Source of the DNA: Deltaproteobacteria bacterium
GTDB taxonomy: Bacteria; Myxococcota_A; Polyangia; HGW-17
NCBI GenBank assembly: GCA_016937155.1
Contig: JAFGWM010000040.1
Coordinates: 85,267-149,266 of the forward strand
Direction of reading: 5' to 3'
DNA length: 64,000 nucleotides
Numbering within the stretch: position 1 is the first letter of the stretch; every line of letters starts with the position of its first letter. The notes under the pieces were generated by a model. That model was not told the origin of the DNA. It saw nothing but the letters and a program-made list of their open reading frames with translations, and searched no databases. The translations under genes were made by a program, and so were the position numbers. Shown piece by piece: positions 1-8,922 of this stretch.

Positions 1-1254
1 GCTTTGTTTGAAACACTCAGCCATGGTTTTCCAGCCAAGATCAAGGGCATCATTTAAAGGAATATCCATTTTCAAATCCATAAATCTTGACTCAAACAAT
101 TCGGCATATCTGAGGTATTTTTCATCGGTTTCAGTTTTTTCAAAACCCATTGAGATCTTTTTCTTCGACTCAAGTGCCTTAGCATATAAACGGATCATGG
201 AATTCATAACAGGTCCATGATCCTTACGGGTGACTTTACCGACAACAAGCTGCTTCAACCGACTAAGTGAACCAAAAGGATTAATTACACCCTCATTAAG
301 GTAGTACTGACCTTCAGTTATATAGCCTGTGTTATCAGGTACAGGATGTGTAACGTCTCCACCAGGCATAGTGGTAACGGCGAGAATTGTGATAGAACCG
401 GCACCCTCGAAATCAACAGCCTTTTCATATCTGGATGCCAAATCGCTGTAAAGAGAACCTGGATATCCTAGATTCGAAGGAACCTGTTCCATGGCAACAC
501 TGATTTCTTTTAGTGCATCAGCGAAAGCAGTCATATCAGTAAGAAGAACAAGAACACGCTTTCCTTCAATACCAAACTGTTCTGCAACGGCAAGAGCCAT
601 ATCAGGAACAAGAAGTCGTTCCACTACAGGATCTGCAGCAGTATGAACAAACATGACAGTTCGATCCATAACGCCACCTTCCTCAAATTTCCTGCGGAAT
701 CCAATATACTCATCGAATTTGAGTCCAATACCACCAAGAATAACTACATCTGCATGAGCCTGAAGAGCAATTCTTGCAAGTAGATCATTGTATGGTTCCC
801 CTGGAGTGGAGAAAATGGGTAATTTCTGACTCTCCACCAGAGGATTGAATATATCAATCATGGGAATTCTGGTTTCAATAAAGTTTCTTGGAACAATACG
901 TTTAATCGGATTAACGCTTGGACCACCGATTTCATTCTCCTGAGCTCCCTCAATTGGAGGCTTTCCATCAATAGGTTCGCCACTACCGGAGAAAATTCTA
1001 CCGAGTATGTCCTGAGAATATGGTACCTGCATAGGATGTCCAAGAAATCTGACACTTGCCCTGTTGGACATTCCTTTTGCACCTGCAAATACCTGCAGAG
1101 AAACTTTATCTTCTTCAATTTTGATGACCTGAGCCAGTGAAGTGTCACCATTGGAATTGGTGATAGCCGCAAGCTCACGATAAGAGACACCCTGAGCCTC
1201 AAGTTCGATAATGTCACCGATAATATTGTTGATCCTGGTGTATTCCTTAAACAA
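1..1254 (-). CDS. atpB: V-type ATPase subunit B (partial, C-terminus outside window)
   Basis: Non-catalytic nucleotide-binding subunit of the V1 head of a V/A-type rotary ATPase at the cytoplasmic membrane. The first 418 codons are present and open to the window edge, so only the C-terminal end is missing. The N-terminus reads [10 protein letters not shown]; further on come [15 protein letters not shown], the [21 protein letters not shown] region and [15 protein letters not shown], as in spirochaete and chlamydial B subunits. The start is a TTG at 1254 preceded by GGAGGT seven bases upstream; it overlaps the end of subunit A by eight bases, so the two are probably translationally coupled. Fourth gene of the E-DUF2764-A-B operon; D, I and K subunits would be expected beyond position 1. 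Confidence 0.95.
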   Translation of the reverse strand, partial: MFKEYTRINNIIGDIIELEAQGVSYRELAAITNSNGDTSLAQVIKIEEDKVSLQVFAGAKGMSNRASVRFLGHPMQVPYSQDILGRIFSGSGEPIDGKPPIEGAQENEIGGPSVNPIKRIVPRNFIETRIPMIDIFNPLVESQKLPIFSTPGEPYNDLLARIALQAHADVVILGGIGLKFDEYIGFRRKFEEGGVMDRTVMFVHTAADPVVERLLVPDMALAVAEQFGIEGKRVLVLLTDMTAFADALKEISVAMEQVPSNLGYPGSLYSDLASRYEKAVDFEGAGSITILAVTTMPGGDVTHPVPDNTGYITEGQYYLNEGVINPFGSLSRLKQLVVGKVTRKDHGPVMNSMIRLYAKALESKKKISMGFEKTETDEKYLRYAELFESRFMDLKMDIPLNDALDLGWKTMAECFKQS

Positions 1255-3025
1255 GGTGACTACCTCCGCTTGCTAGAGATTCTTCAATTTCACCTACCAG
1301 TTTTGAAAATTCACTGGAATCGGTGGTATAATAATTTTTCTGATAAAACTTATCCTGAAGAGCGGTGAAGAAAGTTCGCGCATCAGGTTTTGTTTCAAAT
1401 GAGAAGTCACTTGTCAGAGCTCTGAAAAGCAGTTTGAAATCGGAAACCTGACGTTCAACATCTGCTGCACAATCAATATCATCAAAAGCGTTCTGTTGCA
1501 GATAAGTGAAATCCAAAAGTTCACTTTTCAGGTAAAGAATAAGATCATCAAGACTGATTCCTTCTTCACCAACAACAGTCATCATTTTACCTACTTCACT
1601 ACCTATTTTAAGAATATCTCTGGCCCGGTTGATCATACTGGTCCAGTCCTTATCCAGGTCTCTGTTAAGAGAATCCTCCATCTGATTGATATACAGACTG
1701 TAAGAATCAAGAGGATCAATTGCAGGAAATTTTCTTTCGTCACTTCTTTTTCTGGATAAACCAAGAAAAGCGCCAACAACCTTGAGTGTGGCCTGAGTAA
1801 CAGGCTCTTCAAAGTTACCACCAGCTGGAGAAACTGTTCCAATAAGCGTAACAGCACCTTTTTCGCCGTTATGTAAAGTAACAAGACCAGCTCTTTCATA
1901 AAGACCGGCTATTCTACTTTCCAGATACGCCGGGAAAGCTTCTTCTCCTGGAATTTCTTCAAGACGTCCACTCATTTCACGCATTGCCTGAGCCCAGCGG
2001 CTTGTGGAGTCTGCTAAAACAAGAACATCAAGTCCCATCTGACGATAATATTCGGCAAGGGCAATACCTGTATAAACACTTGCTTCACGAGCAGCAACCG
2101 GCATTGATGAAGTATTGCAGATGATGATAGTTCTATCCATAAGGGAACCGCCGGTTTTTGGATCTTTTATTTCCGGAAATTCATGGATAAGCTCCACAAC
2201 CTCACCAGCTCTTTCACCACATGCGACTACAATTACTATGTCAACACTGGAATATTTTGAGAGCAGATGCTGAAGAACTGTTTTTCCTGCACCAAAAGGT
2301 CCTGGAATACAAGCTGTACCGCCACGCGCAACGGGGAACATGGAGTCAACGATTCTCTGTTTTGTAATGAGAAGCTCTTCAGGATAAATTCTTTCCCGAT
2401 AGGCTTTCATTGCTTTCTTAACAGGCCATTCCTGAAACATTGTTAAAGGAACTATTTTTCCGTTGATTTCAATTTTTGCTATGATATCAGTTATCTTATA
2501 GTCGCCTTCAGGTACTATTTCCTTAACTGTAGCTCTGCCATGCATTCCTAAAGGTGCCAGAATACGGTGGGTGATAAAGTTTTCCTCAACTTCACCAAGC
2601 CACTCACCTGCATTTAATTTATCTCCAACTTTGGCAACAGGCATAAACTTCCATATTTTTTCCCTTGAAAGAGCATCCTTGTACTGGCCTCTTTGCAGAA
2701 AAAATCCCTGTTTGTTTTCAAGGAGACCAAGTGGATTCTGAAGACCGTCATAAATCCCACCAAGGAGACCCGGACCGATTTCAACAGCAAGCATATTTCC
2801 GGTAAAATTAACCTTCATGCCAACACTGATTCCGGTGGTGTCTTCAAAAACCTGAAGATAACAGCGTTTTCCAACTACCTTGATAACCTCTGATTTAAGA
2901 TTCATATCGTCAACGGTGACGAATGCAACCTCATTCTGTACGACACTACCTTCATCTATTTCTACGATGATCATATTGCCGTTTATTCCTACGACATGTC
3001 CTATGGTGGAAGAAGAATCGATCAA
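1247..3025 (-). CDS. atpA: V-type ATPase catalytic subunit A
   Basis: Catalytic ATP-binding subunit of the V1 head; couples ATP hydrolysis or synthesis to H+ or Na+ transport. The Walker A motif GPFGAGKT lies near residue 242, followed by ACGERAGEV and by [19 protein letters not shown], all diagnostic of the family. An ATG at 3076 exists, but the better start is the TTG at 3025: it has GGAGG six to seven bases upstream, gives the usual length (592 residues) with an N-terminus just before [13 protein letters not shown], and its TTGA overlaps the stop of the upstream gene. The long A-specific insertion after the N-terminal barrel is present, so the protein appears complete. Confidence 0.96.
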   Translation of the reverse strand: MIDSSSTIGHVVGINGNMIIVEIDEGSVVQNEVAFVTVDDMNLKSEVIKVVGKRCYLQVFEDTTGISVGMKVNFTGNMLAVEIGPGLLGGIYDGLQNPLGLLENKQGFFLQRGQYKDALSREKIWKFMPVAKVGDKLNAGEWLGEVEENFITHRILAPLGMHGRATVKEIVPEGDYKITDIIAKIEINGKIVPLTMFQEWPVKKAMKAYRERIYPEELLITKQRIVDSMFPVARGGTACIPGPFGAGKTVLQHLLSKYSSVDIVIVVACGERAGEVVELIHEFPEIKDPKTGGSLMDRTIIICNTSSMPVAAREASVYTGIALAEYYRQMGLDVLVLADSTSRWAQAMREMSGRLEEIPGEEAFPAYLESRIAGLYERAGLVTLHNGEKGAVTLIGTVSPAGGNFEEPVTQATLKVVGAFLGLSRKRSDERKFPAIDPLDSYSLYINQMEDSLNRDLDKDWTSMINRARDILKIGSEVGKMMTVVGEEGISLDDLILYLKSELLDFTYLQQNAFDDIDCAADVERQVSDFKLLFRALTSDFSFETKPDARTFFTALQDKFYQKNYYTTDSSEFSKLVGEIEESLASGGSHLV

Positions 3026-3735
3026 GCGAACACCTCCAGTAAATTCTTTGGATCGGTTTCGGTGCCACGGCTCCATGAATCTATGAGCAGTGCACCAGCA
3101 ATATATGCCAAAAGAGCATCAATGGAAAATCCATCAATACCTTCAAGTTCCCTGTAAAGGGAAAGTCTTTCATTATCTATGACAAGCTCCCGTTTCATTG
3201 GGTCTTCAGCTTCACTGGCTTTCATGACAAGTCCATGGAACAGAGAAGCATTTTCTCCGGAAGCAACCTGTGCAGCTTCTGAATCCAGTCCCAGCGTTTC
3301 AGCTCGCTGTTTGGCAACAGCGTTTCTAATTCCTACTTCAAATTCAGAAAAGTTTCTTAAAAATGCTGAACCTTTTTCAGATGCTGTTTCGAGAAGATAC
3401 TGAAAATAACCCTCCCAGAGATTTTTAACGATCTGATCATGTCCGGAACCATCATCAGAAGACATTATCTCCTGAATGAAAGGTGGAAGATTAAATATTG
3501 TGTCAAAATCTTCTCTTGAGCATACACCTCTCTCATCGAAAGAATCATGACCCAGAATTATATGCTGGGCATTTGCGGTATCAACTATAAACAGAACCGC
3601 GAGAACCAGTTCTTCGTGGGAAGTCCCTCCCGTCTCCTCCAGAACCTGTTCAACAATACTCCTGAAAGGAACCGGAAGTGGTGCCACATTATCGGGGAGA
3701 GGTGGAAGTGCTGTCATAAGACGATAATATTTCAA
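3022..3735 (-). CDS. DUF2764 family V-type ATPase accessory or C-like subunit
   Basis: A 237-residue soluble protein lying between subunits E and A, the place where spirochaetes, chlamydiae and Bacteroidetes carry a DUF2764 gene. The N-terminus MKYYRLMTALPPLPD matches that family, which is thought to replace the central-stalk socket subunit C; this role is inferred from position and not visible in the sequence. No signal peptide or membrane segment is present. Translation starts at a TTG with AAGGAG eight bases upstream, and the stop overlaps the TTG start of subunit A. Weak alternatives are an assembly factor or an unrelated operon passenger. Confidence 0.8.
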   Translation of the reverse strand: MKYYRLMTALPPLPDNVAPLPVPFRSIVEQVLEETGGTSHEELVLAVLFIVDTANAQHIILGHDSFDERGVCSREDFDTIFNLPPFIQEIMSSDDGSGHDQIVKNLWEGYFQYLLETASEKGSAFLRNFSEFEVGIRNAVAKQRAETLGLDSEAAQVASGENASLFHGLVMKASEAEDPMKRELVIDNERLSLYRELEGIDGFSIDALLAYIAGALLIDSWSRGTETDPKNLLEVFA

Positions 3736-3747
3736 GGTAAAATCTCC

Positions 3748-4365
3748 TTATGACTGGAAAAAGGATTTAAATTTTGGAGAAATGAACTGAGTAAATATTT
3801 CTTTCATTCCTTCATCTGAAAGGTCATATACAAATCCTTTTTCAGCTGGACCTATTTTTAAACCGAAACTGATGCGGTCATCAAATTCAACATTGATGTT
3901 TCCGCCACCAGCCATCATTTTTATTTTTGCATTAAATGCATTTCCCAGTTTTTCCCTTACATCTTCAGGAAGAATAATATTGAGGTCGCTTGACTTGAAG
4001 CCATTCTGAGCAAAACCTTTTATCATTTCCACAACCATTTTTTCGATGAATTGTGGTTGAGACAAAACAGATGCAAGTGCCTCGTCGATTGCGGGGACTA
4101 TAAAGGCTTTTTCCACACTTGATTTGAAAGTGGACAGAGCAGCTTTTGATGCTCTCTCCAGCTCTGTGTTCAACTGTTCTTTCATTTTTTTGGATTCATT
4201 TTCCGCCTTATCCAGAACAGTCTTTGCTTTCATTTCAGCATTGATATGGATATCTTCAACTTCAGCTTCAGCCTTCTGTTTGATTTTTTCAACTTCAGCT
4301 TCACCAGCTGCAATACCTTCTTTTTTCAGTTTTTCAATTACTTCTTTGAGGGAATCATTCGACAT
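3748..4365 (-). CDS. atpE: V-type ATPase subunit E (peripheral stalk)
   Basis: Peripheral-stalk subunit that ties V1 to the membrane sector. The first 100 residues form a charged helix rich in Glu, Lys and Ala (EVEKIKQKAEAEVEDIHINAE), as expected for the E/G coiled coil; the C-terminal 100 residues are a mixed globular domain. The open frame extends to 4404, but the ATG at 4365 (MSNDSLKEVIEKL) has GGAGG five bases upstream and is the likely start, giving 205 residues. It is the first gene of the ATPase operon; a promoter candidate lies about 120 bases upstream. Sequence alone could also fit subunit H or G, but length and position favour E. Confidence 0.85.
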   Translation of the reverse strand: MSNDSLKEVIEKLKKEGIAAGEAEVEKIKQKAEAEVEDIHINAEMKAKTVLDKAENESKKMKEQLNTELERASKAALSTFKSSVEKAFIVPAIDEALASVLSQPQFIEKMVVEMIKGFAQNGFKSSDLNIILPEDVREKLGNAFNAKIKMMAGGGNINVEFDDRISFGLKIGPAEKGFVYDLSDEGMKEIFTQFISPKFKSFFQS

Positions 4366-4483
4366 GGTGCCTCCGGTTTTGGTTGGGACAAAGACTACCA
4401 CCATGAAAAACAGTGTTCAAGCATAAAGTTAAAAAAACTATCAATTGTGAAAAAAAGAAAGAATATGCTATTTTATTGTTTAT

Positions 4484-4512
4484 AATATATATTTATAAAA
4501 TAAAAGTGTCAT
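4484..4512 (-). promoter_or_regulatory. Candidate sigma-70 promoter of the V-ATPase operon
   Basis: On the minus strand ATGACA (five of six to TTGACA) and TATATT (five of six to TATAAT) are separated by 17 bases, about 120 bases before the ATG of subunit E. The region is very AT-rich, so chance matches are common. Confidence 0.4.
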
Positions 4513-4539
4513 TTATAAAAAAATAAATTGAAAAAAATG

Positions 4540-4562
4540 GGAAAAAACTCCCCATGAGTTTT
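4540..4562 (-). terminator. Candidate intrinsic terminator after the rhomboid gene
   Basis: Read on the minus strand, AAAACTC-ATGGG-GAGTTTT forms a perfect seven-base-pair stem with a five-base loop and runs directly into a T tract (six Ts counting from the stem). It lies 50 to 70 bases after the rhomboid stop and before the ATPase promoter, where a terminator is expected. The stem is AT-rich and therefore weak. Confidence 0.5.
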
Positions 4563-4612
4563 CGATGGGATGAGAGTGTTTATGGAATGAGCAATGAAGA
4601 ATTCTGGGTAAA

Positions 4613-6676
4613 TCAATTACCGGGTTTAACAGAAAGTACAATTTTTTCCATATGAGGTGCCACCCATTTTCGGCATTCAGGAGGAATATAAAAAAGTAGA
4701 CCGATTGGATATTTACCGAAAGATCTGTAGAAATAAAATCCTTTGAATTTGTTTTCTTTTATTTCAGATTTTTTCCATCCATTCCAATCAGATGTACTTA
4801 CCAGATTGGGTGACTGTTTAATTTCCTGTTGGTGGAGGATTGATGTGGTTGAATCAATAACTGTAAGATTATGAAATTTTTGACAGAAAATACTTTTAAA
4901 TATGGAGATATTCTCACTTGAGCCATCCTGAGTTTCCATGGATACGGATTTTTCAACCCAACTAGAGGGTACTGAAATGGAGAAGTGGCCCGCTGTTTTT
5001 TTCACCCATCTTATTTTGTTGAAAGAACTGGATACACTCCAGAGAGACCATCCGGCTATAATTATAATCATTATAAGAGCAGGTATTCTGATTAACCAGC
5101 GCCATAACCGATTATCCTCGTATTTTCCCACCAGAATTCCAGCGATAATACCACCTGCAAAGCCACCAAAATGAGCTGCGTTATCAACCATATCAACCAT
5201 GAAACCGAAAATAATCTGTATAATCAAAAGAAAAACAAGCATATTCAAGAGTCTTTTGCGTAATTGTGGGTGCCACCGGTTTTTCCATACAATCAGCATG
5301 GTTCCCACAGCACCTAGAATTCCAAAAACAGCTCCGCTTGCACCTATTGAAACACCATATGCATTGTAGAGACTGCTCACAATGCTTCCAGTTACTCCAC
5401 TGATAACAATTATAATCGCAAGACCGATTTTGCCGTAGTGCACTTCAGCCATTTTTCCAAATGTCCACGCAACAAACATGTTGAAGAAGAAATGAATGAA
5501 ATTAGCATGAAGAAAAATAGATGTGAAGGCGCGCCAGCTTTCCCCCCCAAGAGTCAAATCTCTGAAGTTTGCACCAAACCGGAACAGATTCTGGAGATCT
5601 GTTATATTTCCCTTATACATCTGAAAAAGAAAAACCAGAGAATTCAGCGCGATAAATATCACTGTGGATAGAGGAAAAAGGTTTCTGTTAAATCCTTCAG
5701 CCGCGAGTTTTAAAAGTGATATTTCCATTGTTTTCAAAGATAGTTTTTTAACAGTATCAACTTCCTTGGGAATGGGAATACCAGTGTCCAGGTGATTTTT
5801 TGCAGAAGCAGCTAGAACAGGGGTGGATTTTCTGGTTGCCACTTTTTCAAGATATTTTTCAGCTTTTTCGGTTTTTCCAGAAACAAGACATGCAAATCCC
5901 ATCCAGTAGTGTTTTGTGACCCATGGAAAAACAGCATGATCTGATTTCATGGGATTAAAGATTTTTTTAATGGAACTGGTTTTTCCATATGCCGCAAGAA
6001 TCATAACCTGACTTGATATGAGTGTGGTTGCAATAACCGGATCACTGGCCTCCATTTCCTTCAGAGAAAAGTACAGTGACCATAAAAGATCATGATTTCC
6101 TTCTTCCACACATGCTCTTATTAGTGCCATATAGAGTGTTGGCTTAATAATTCTGTTTTTAGCTTTTATTCTGCTTTCATAGAGATGGAGAGCGTTTGAA
6201 TAATGTCCTGAAAAAACATTCAGTTCTATAAGTGTTTCATTGAGAAACTGTTTTTGAACAGGATTACCGACCTGTTGAAGTTCAGATTCGATTTCCCTGG
6301 AAATGATATCAATATCTCCTCTTGAAGCATCAGCCAATCTTGAAAATTGTCTCAGTTGAGAATTAATTTCTTTAACAGGTTTAAGAAAACTCAAAATATA
6401 AAGAAAAAATTTTCCTGTTTTCCACCATGATTTTCTGACGCTTGTGGCAATTAACTTCTCTAAAAATATCGGGCAGAAAACAGCAGCTGCAAAGATGCCG
6501 ATGGCCAGATAACTTTCGAGAGAATCAGGTCTGTTAACTGAAAGGGCATAAAGTGCCACAGCTAGATTTATACCAAGAATTCCATAATAGAGAGGTTCAT
6601 TCGGGATTTCTCTGTATCTGGCGAAAAAAATCAGAGCCAGATTGAAAACAACAACATATAAAAGAAGTTCAGTCAC
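4613..6676 (-). CDS. Rhomboid intramembrane serine protease with N-terminal helical/TPR-like region
   Basis: A 687-residue membrane protein. Residues 1-75 hold two or three membrane segments; residues about 100-300 are soluble, helical and TPR-like (FSGHYSNALHLYESR, SGKTEKAEKYLEKVATRKS). Residues about 335-545 form a rhomboid core: ESWRAFTSIFLHANFIHFFFN, the nucleophile in GASGAVFG (Ser447) and the catalytic His in DNAAHFGG (His502). A C-terminal soluble domain of about 130 residues follows a last membrane segment. The start overlaps the stop of the SctJ-like gene by four bases (ATGA), implying a common transcript. Rhomboids cut membrane-anchored proteins within the bilayer; the substrate here is unknown. 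Fusion to a large TPR-like region makes it much longer than a basic rhomboid. Confidence 0.92.
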   Translation of the reverse strand: MTELLLYVVVFNLALIFFARYREIPNEPLYYGILGINLAVALYALSVNRPDSLESYLAIGIFAAAVFCPIFLEKLIATSVRKSWWKTGKFFLYILSFLKPVKEINSQLRQFSRLADASRGDIDIISREIESELQQVGNPVQKQFLNETLIELNVFSGHYSNALHLYESRIKAKNRIIKPTLYMALIRACVEEGNHDLLWSLYFSLKEMEASDPVIATTLISSQVMILAAYGKTSSIKKIFNPMKSDHAVFPWVTKHYWMGFACLVSGKTEKAEKYLEKVATRKSTPVLAASAKNHLDTGIPIPKEVDTVKKLSLKTMEISLLKLAAEGFNRNLFPLSTVIFIALNSLVFLFQMYKGNITDLQNLFRFGANFRDLTLGGESWRAFTSIFLHANFIHFFFNMFVAWTFGKMAEVHYGKIGLAIIIVISGVTGSIVSSLYNAYGVSIGASGAVFGILGAVGTMLIVWKNRWHPQLRKRLLNMLVFLLIIQIIFGFMVDMVDNAAHFGGFAGGIIAGILVGKYEDNRLWRWLIRIPALIMIIIIAGWSLWSVSSSFNKIRWVKKTAGHFSISVPSSWVEKSVSMETQDGSSENISIFKSIFCQKFHNLTVIDSTTSILHQQEIKQSPNLVSTSDWNGWKKSEIKENKFKGFYFYRSFGKYPIGLLFYIPPECRKWVAPHMEKIVLSVKPGN

Positions 6677-7440
6677 TGTAAATCTTCCGTAAGATCATCA
6701 ATCAATTGCTCATTACGTTTTCGCAGTCTGATGACAAATACAAGGGACACAGTAAGTGCTATTATGATGGTTAAAAAAACAAAAAAGATTAGTACAAGCC
6801 ATTTGTGAGATGAAGGTGAAACTCTGAATGGACCGAAGGAACTCATTTCGGGAAGAGATACCCTATCTGTATCTGTGATTTGAATGATTACTGCAACATT
6901 TTCAGGCTGAAGCTCTGGAAGCGAGCCCGCAATCATTGATTGAATGTCAGAACCCTTCAGTTGGAACTCTTTGTTTTCAACTTTTAGAACCACACTGGCT
7001 TTTTTTACTGATGTTTTCCGGTTGGAAAAATCATTATGCCCTGCGTCAATAGCAAAGTGAACCCTGGCAAATTGTATTCCTGGAAGACTTTCAAGAGTTT
7101 TTGACAGTTCTCCTCCCAGAGCGATAAAGTATTTAACAGTTTTATCTTCAACTGAAGGAATAAGAGAATTATTTTCCAGAAGAGAATTAAAGCCTCTGTG
7201 TTTAACTTTTGGTAAATCTTTACTACTTAAAATAGAAATAGCCTTCGATGCATCATGTTCAGGGACTTCAATTCCGAATTTACCCTTGCGTTTGTCAGTT
7301 ACAAATTTTGAGGCCTCTATGCCCTGTGATTCAAGAGTTTTAATAATTAAATTTGCTTCTCTTTCATCAAGTGTACGAAAAAGCTCAACTTTGCAGGAAA
7401 CCAGTGTAAAAAAGCAGAGGCTGAAAATCAGGAATTTCAT
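6673..7440 (-). CDS. sctJ: SctJ/YscJ/FliF-like secretion ring lipoprotein
   Basis: Resembles the inner-membrane ring protein of type III secretion systems. A short signal sequence ends in the lipobox LVSC (Cys16). KVELFRTLDEREANLIIKTL is the typical start of the first ring domain, including the block where each subunit is asked to convert residue windows such as ASKFVTDKRKGKFGIEVPE. A second ring domain follows (LSKTLESLPGIQFARVHFAI), then SVVLKVENKEFQLKGSDIQSMIAGSLPELQPENVAVII compressed here to its family pattern, and one membrane helix near residues 213-238 with a basic tail. Length 255 fits SctJ rather than FliF (over 500). No other secretion-ring component is in the window. It sits 17 bases after the HicB-like gene and overlaps the rhomboid gene. 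Confidence 0.85.
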   Translation of the reverse strand: MKFLIFSLCFFTLVSCKVELFRTLDEREANLIIKTLESQGIEASKFVTDKRKGKFGIEVPEHDASKAISILSSKDLPKVKHRGFNSLLENNSLIPSVEDKTVKYFIALGGELSKTLESLPGIQFARVHFAIDAGHNDFSNRKTSVKKASVVLKVENKEFQLKGSDIQSMIAGSLPELQPENVAVIIQITDTDRVSLPEMSSFGPFRVSPSSHKWLVLIFFVFLTIIIALTVSLVFVIRLRKRNEQLIDDLTEDLQ

Positions 7441-7457
7441 TCTAATGGTGATGTCCT

Positions 7458-7964
7458 CTATCGTCTTCCCTTATTCGAACCACCCGATTGCTCAAGATTT
7501 CTTACATATTCAAGGAAATGAGCTTTATCTTCCATTATATTGTGATACTGCTCCCGGCTGTAATTGTTATTCCGATCTCCTTTGGATCTGCCCTGTTTTC
7601 TGTAATTGCTTCCTGCTCTGTAATAGCGGTTTCCACCATATCTGCGGCCCATGCCTTCACTGATTAATTCCATTGCAAGAGCTTCGGGTTCTATTTCATC
7701 ATGTTTTGCCAGAAACAGCAGTTCCCGGTAGAGAGATTTGGACATTTCCAGTGATAACTTACCATCCAGATCTCCTGCATCTATGGGGGTCGGCGGATAT
7801 TCAAGGTTTTCAAGGCGTTTATTAACTTCTTCTTCGAGGAGAGATGTTACTTCTTCCCAGTTTTCACCCTTCACGGTGCAATCCTGAAATTCTGGTACAC
7901 TTCCTATAAAAAGTTGTTCTTCATTGTCAAAATTAATAACTATTCTGTAATGTCTGGGATTCAT
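7458..7964 (-). CDS. HicB-like domain protein with ribbon-helix-helix-like segment
   Basis: A 168-residue protein. Residues 1-60 match the HicB antitoxin fold (YRIVINFDNEEQLFIGSVPEF, then a Glu-rich helix). Residues about 70-105 (KLSLEMSKSLYRELLFLAK and following) look like the ribbon-helix-helix DNA-binding part of HicB proteins. The remaining tail, from about residue 108, is rich in Arg, Gly, Tyr and Asn and looks disordered or nucleic-acid binding. No HicA-type toxin is next to it, so it is probably a stand-alone regulator rather than half of a toxin-antitoxin pair. It is the first gene of the HicB-SctJ-rhomboid operon; the ATG has GGAGG upstream (AATCGGAGGTTATTGC). Confidence 0.7.
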   Translation of the reverse strand: MNPRHYRIVINFDNEEQLFIGSVPEFQDCTVKGENWEEVTSLLEEEVNKRLENLEYPPTPIDAGDLDGKLSLEMSKSLYRELLFLAKHDEIEPEALAMELISEGMGRRYGGNRYYRAGSNYRKQGRSKGDRNNNYSREQYHNIMEDKAHFLEYVRNLEQSGGSNKGRR

Positions 7965-8132
7965 GCAATAACCTCCGATAGTCCAATATACACACTTTTT
8001 TTCAAAGTCAATGAAATAACTAATTCCATCAGGGATAAATATATAAATAAAAAGGGAATTTTTACTGATATTTTTTTTTGACTTAATATAAAACAGGAAA
8101 AAATGTACGTAATGCTCACACTTGTAGACATA

Positions 8133-8150
8133 AACTGCATCCCTGCAGTT
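8133..8150. repeat. Perfect inverted repeat in the divergent HicB-efp intergenic region
   Basis: AACTGCA-TCCC-TGCAGTT, a perfect seven-base stem with a four-base loop and no T tract after it. It lies within 344 bases of gene-free DNA (7965-8308) between divergent operons, about 50 bases before the efp -35 element. An operator or RNA hairpin is possible. Apart from this repeat and the efp promoter I see nothing else in that gap. Confidence 0.35.
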
Positions 8151-8198
8151 ATTGAAATAACAGTTAATTAGTATGAATTTTTAAGTTAAGGTTAATTG

Positions 8199-8228
8199 TT
8201 GACAACGAGCCTGAAATTCATATATGTA
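8199..8228 (+). promoter_or_regulatory. Candidate promoter of the efp operon
   Basis: A perfect TTGACA (8199-8204) is followed after 16 bases by TATATG, or after 18 by TATGTA. The transcript would begin about 75 bases before the efp start. The -35 is ideal and the -10 is imperfect. Confidence 0.45.
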
Positions 8229-8308
8229 AAACGGTTCAATTCGGGTTTATTTAACTTAGGTTTTCAGGATATATTTTACTCAGCCAACCCGAAAAAGGCA
8301 GGTATTAA

Positions 8309-8872
8309 ATGGCTCAAATGTCTGATCTCAAGAAAAATCTGAAAATTATTATTGATGGTGATCCGTACACAGTGGTTGAAGCAAATTTTGTCAAACCCGG
8401 TAAGGGAACAGCTTTTACCAAATGCAGGATAAAGAATCTGATCACAGGAAGTGTTTTGGAAAGAACCTGGAGAAGTGGTGAGAGCGTGGAACTTGCCAGT
8501 ACTGAAGTGAGACGAATGCAGTATCTTTATCAGGATGGTTCGCATCTGGTATTCATGGATAACCAGACTTATGAGCAGATACTTCTTGAAGAGGATGTTA
8601 TTGGGGATGGCGTAAAATTTCTGATCGATAACCTTGAGTGTGAGATTTTATTTTTCAATGACAAACCTGTTGGATGTGAGATTCCAACATTTGTTGAGCT
8701 TGAGATAACTACCTGTGAACCTGGTGTTAAGGGTGATACTGCTCAGGGAGCCACCAAACCGGCTACACTCAGTACCGGCGCTGTTGTCAACGTTCCTCTC
8801 TTTGTAAACGAGGGAGACTGGTTGAAAATAGATACCAGAACCGGTCAGTACGTTGAGCGAGTTAAGAAATAA
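8309..8872 (+). CDS. efp: Translation elongation factor P
   Basis: EF-P binds the ribosome between the P and E sites and relieves stalling at polyproline stretches. The 187-residue protein has the three expected beta-barrel domains: a KOW-like N-domain with the tip loop VKPGKGTAF, a central OB domain (RTWRSGESVELASTEVRRM) and a C-terminal OB domain ending GDWLKIDTRTGQYVERV. The tip residue Lys32 is the position modified with beta-lysine in E. coli (Lys34 there). The next gene encodes the matching ligase EpmA, so the same modification is likely. First gene of a ten-gene co-directional run; start ATG at 8309, with MSDLKK four residues in as an alternative. Confidence 0.97.
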   Translation: MAQMSDLKKNLKIIIDGDPYTVVEANFVKPGKGTAFTKCRIKNLITGSVLERTWRSGESVELASTEVRRMQYLYQDGSHLVFMDNQTYEQILLEEDVIGDGVKFLIDNLECEILFFNDKPVGCEIPTFVELEITTCEPGVKGDTAQGATKPATLSTGAVVNVPLFVNEGDWLKIDTRTGQYVERVKK

Positions 8873-8922
8873 GTTTTCATTTTTAATAAATTTCCCTGAA
8901 AACGAACTGGAGTGTTTCGGAT

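Noticed and set aside
858..1217. Minus-strand frame of 119 codons inside the start of the V-ATPase B gene
   Set aside because: It lies in another frame of the clearly conserved B subunit and has no family-like features.
6673..7440. FliF flagellar ring protein
   Set aside because: Only 255 residues with a lipobox and one C-terminal helix; FliF is twice as long with two terminal helices.
7458..7964. HicAB toxin-antitoxin system
   Set aside because: Only the HicB-like half is present; no HicA-sized basic protein is found on either side.
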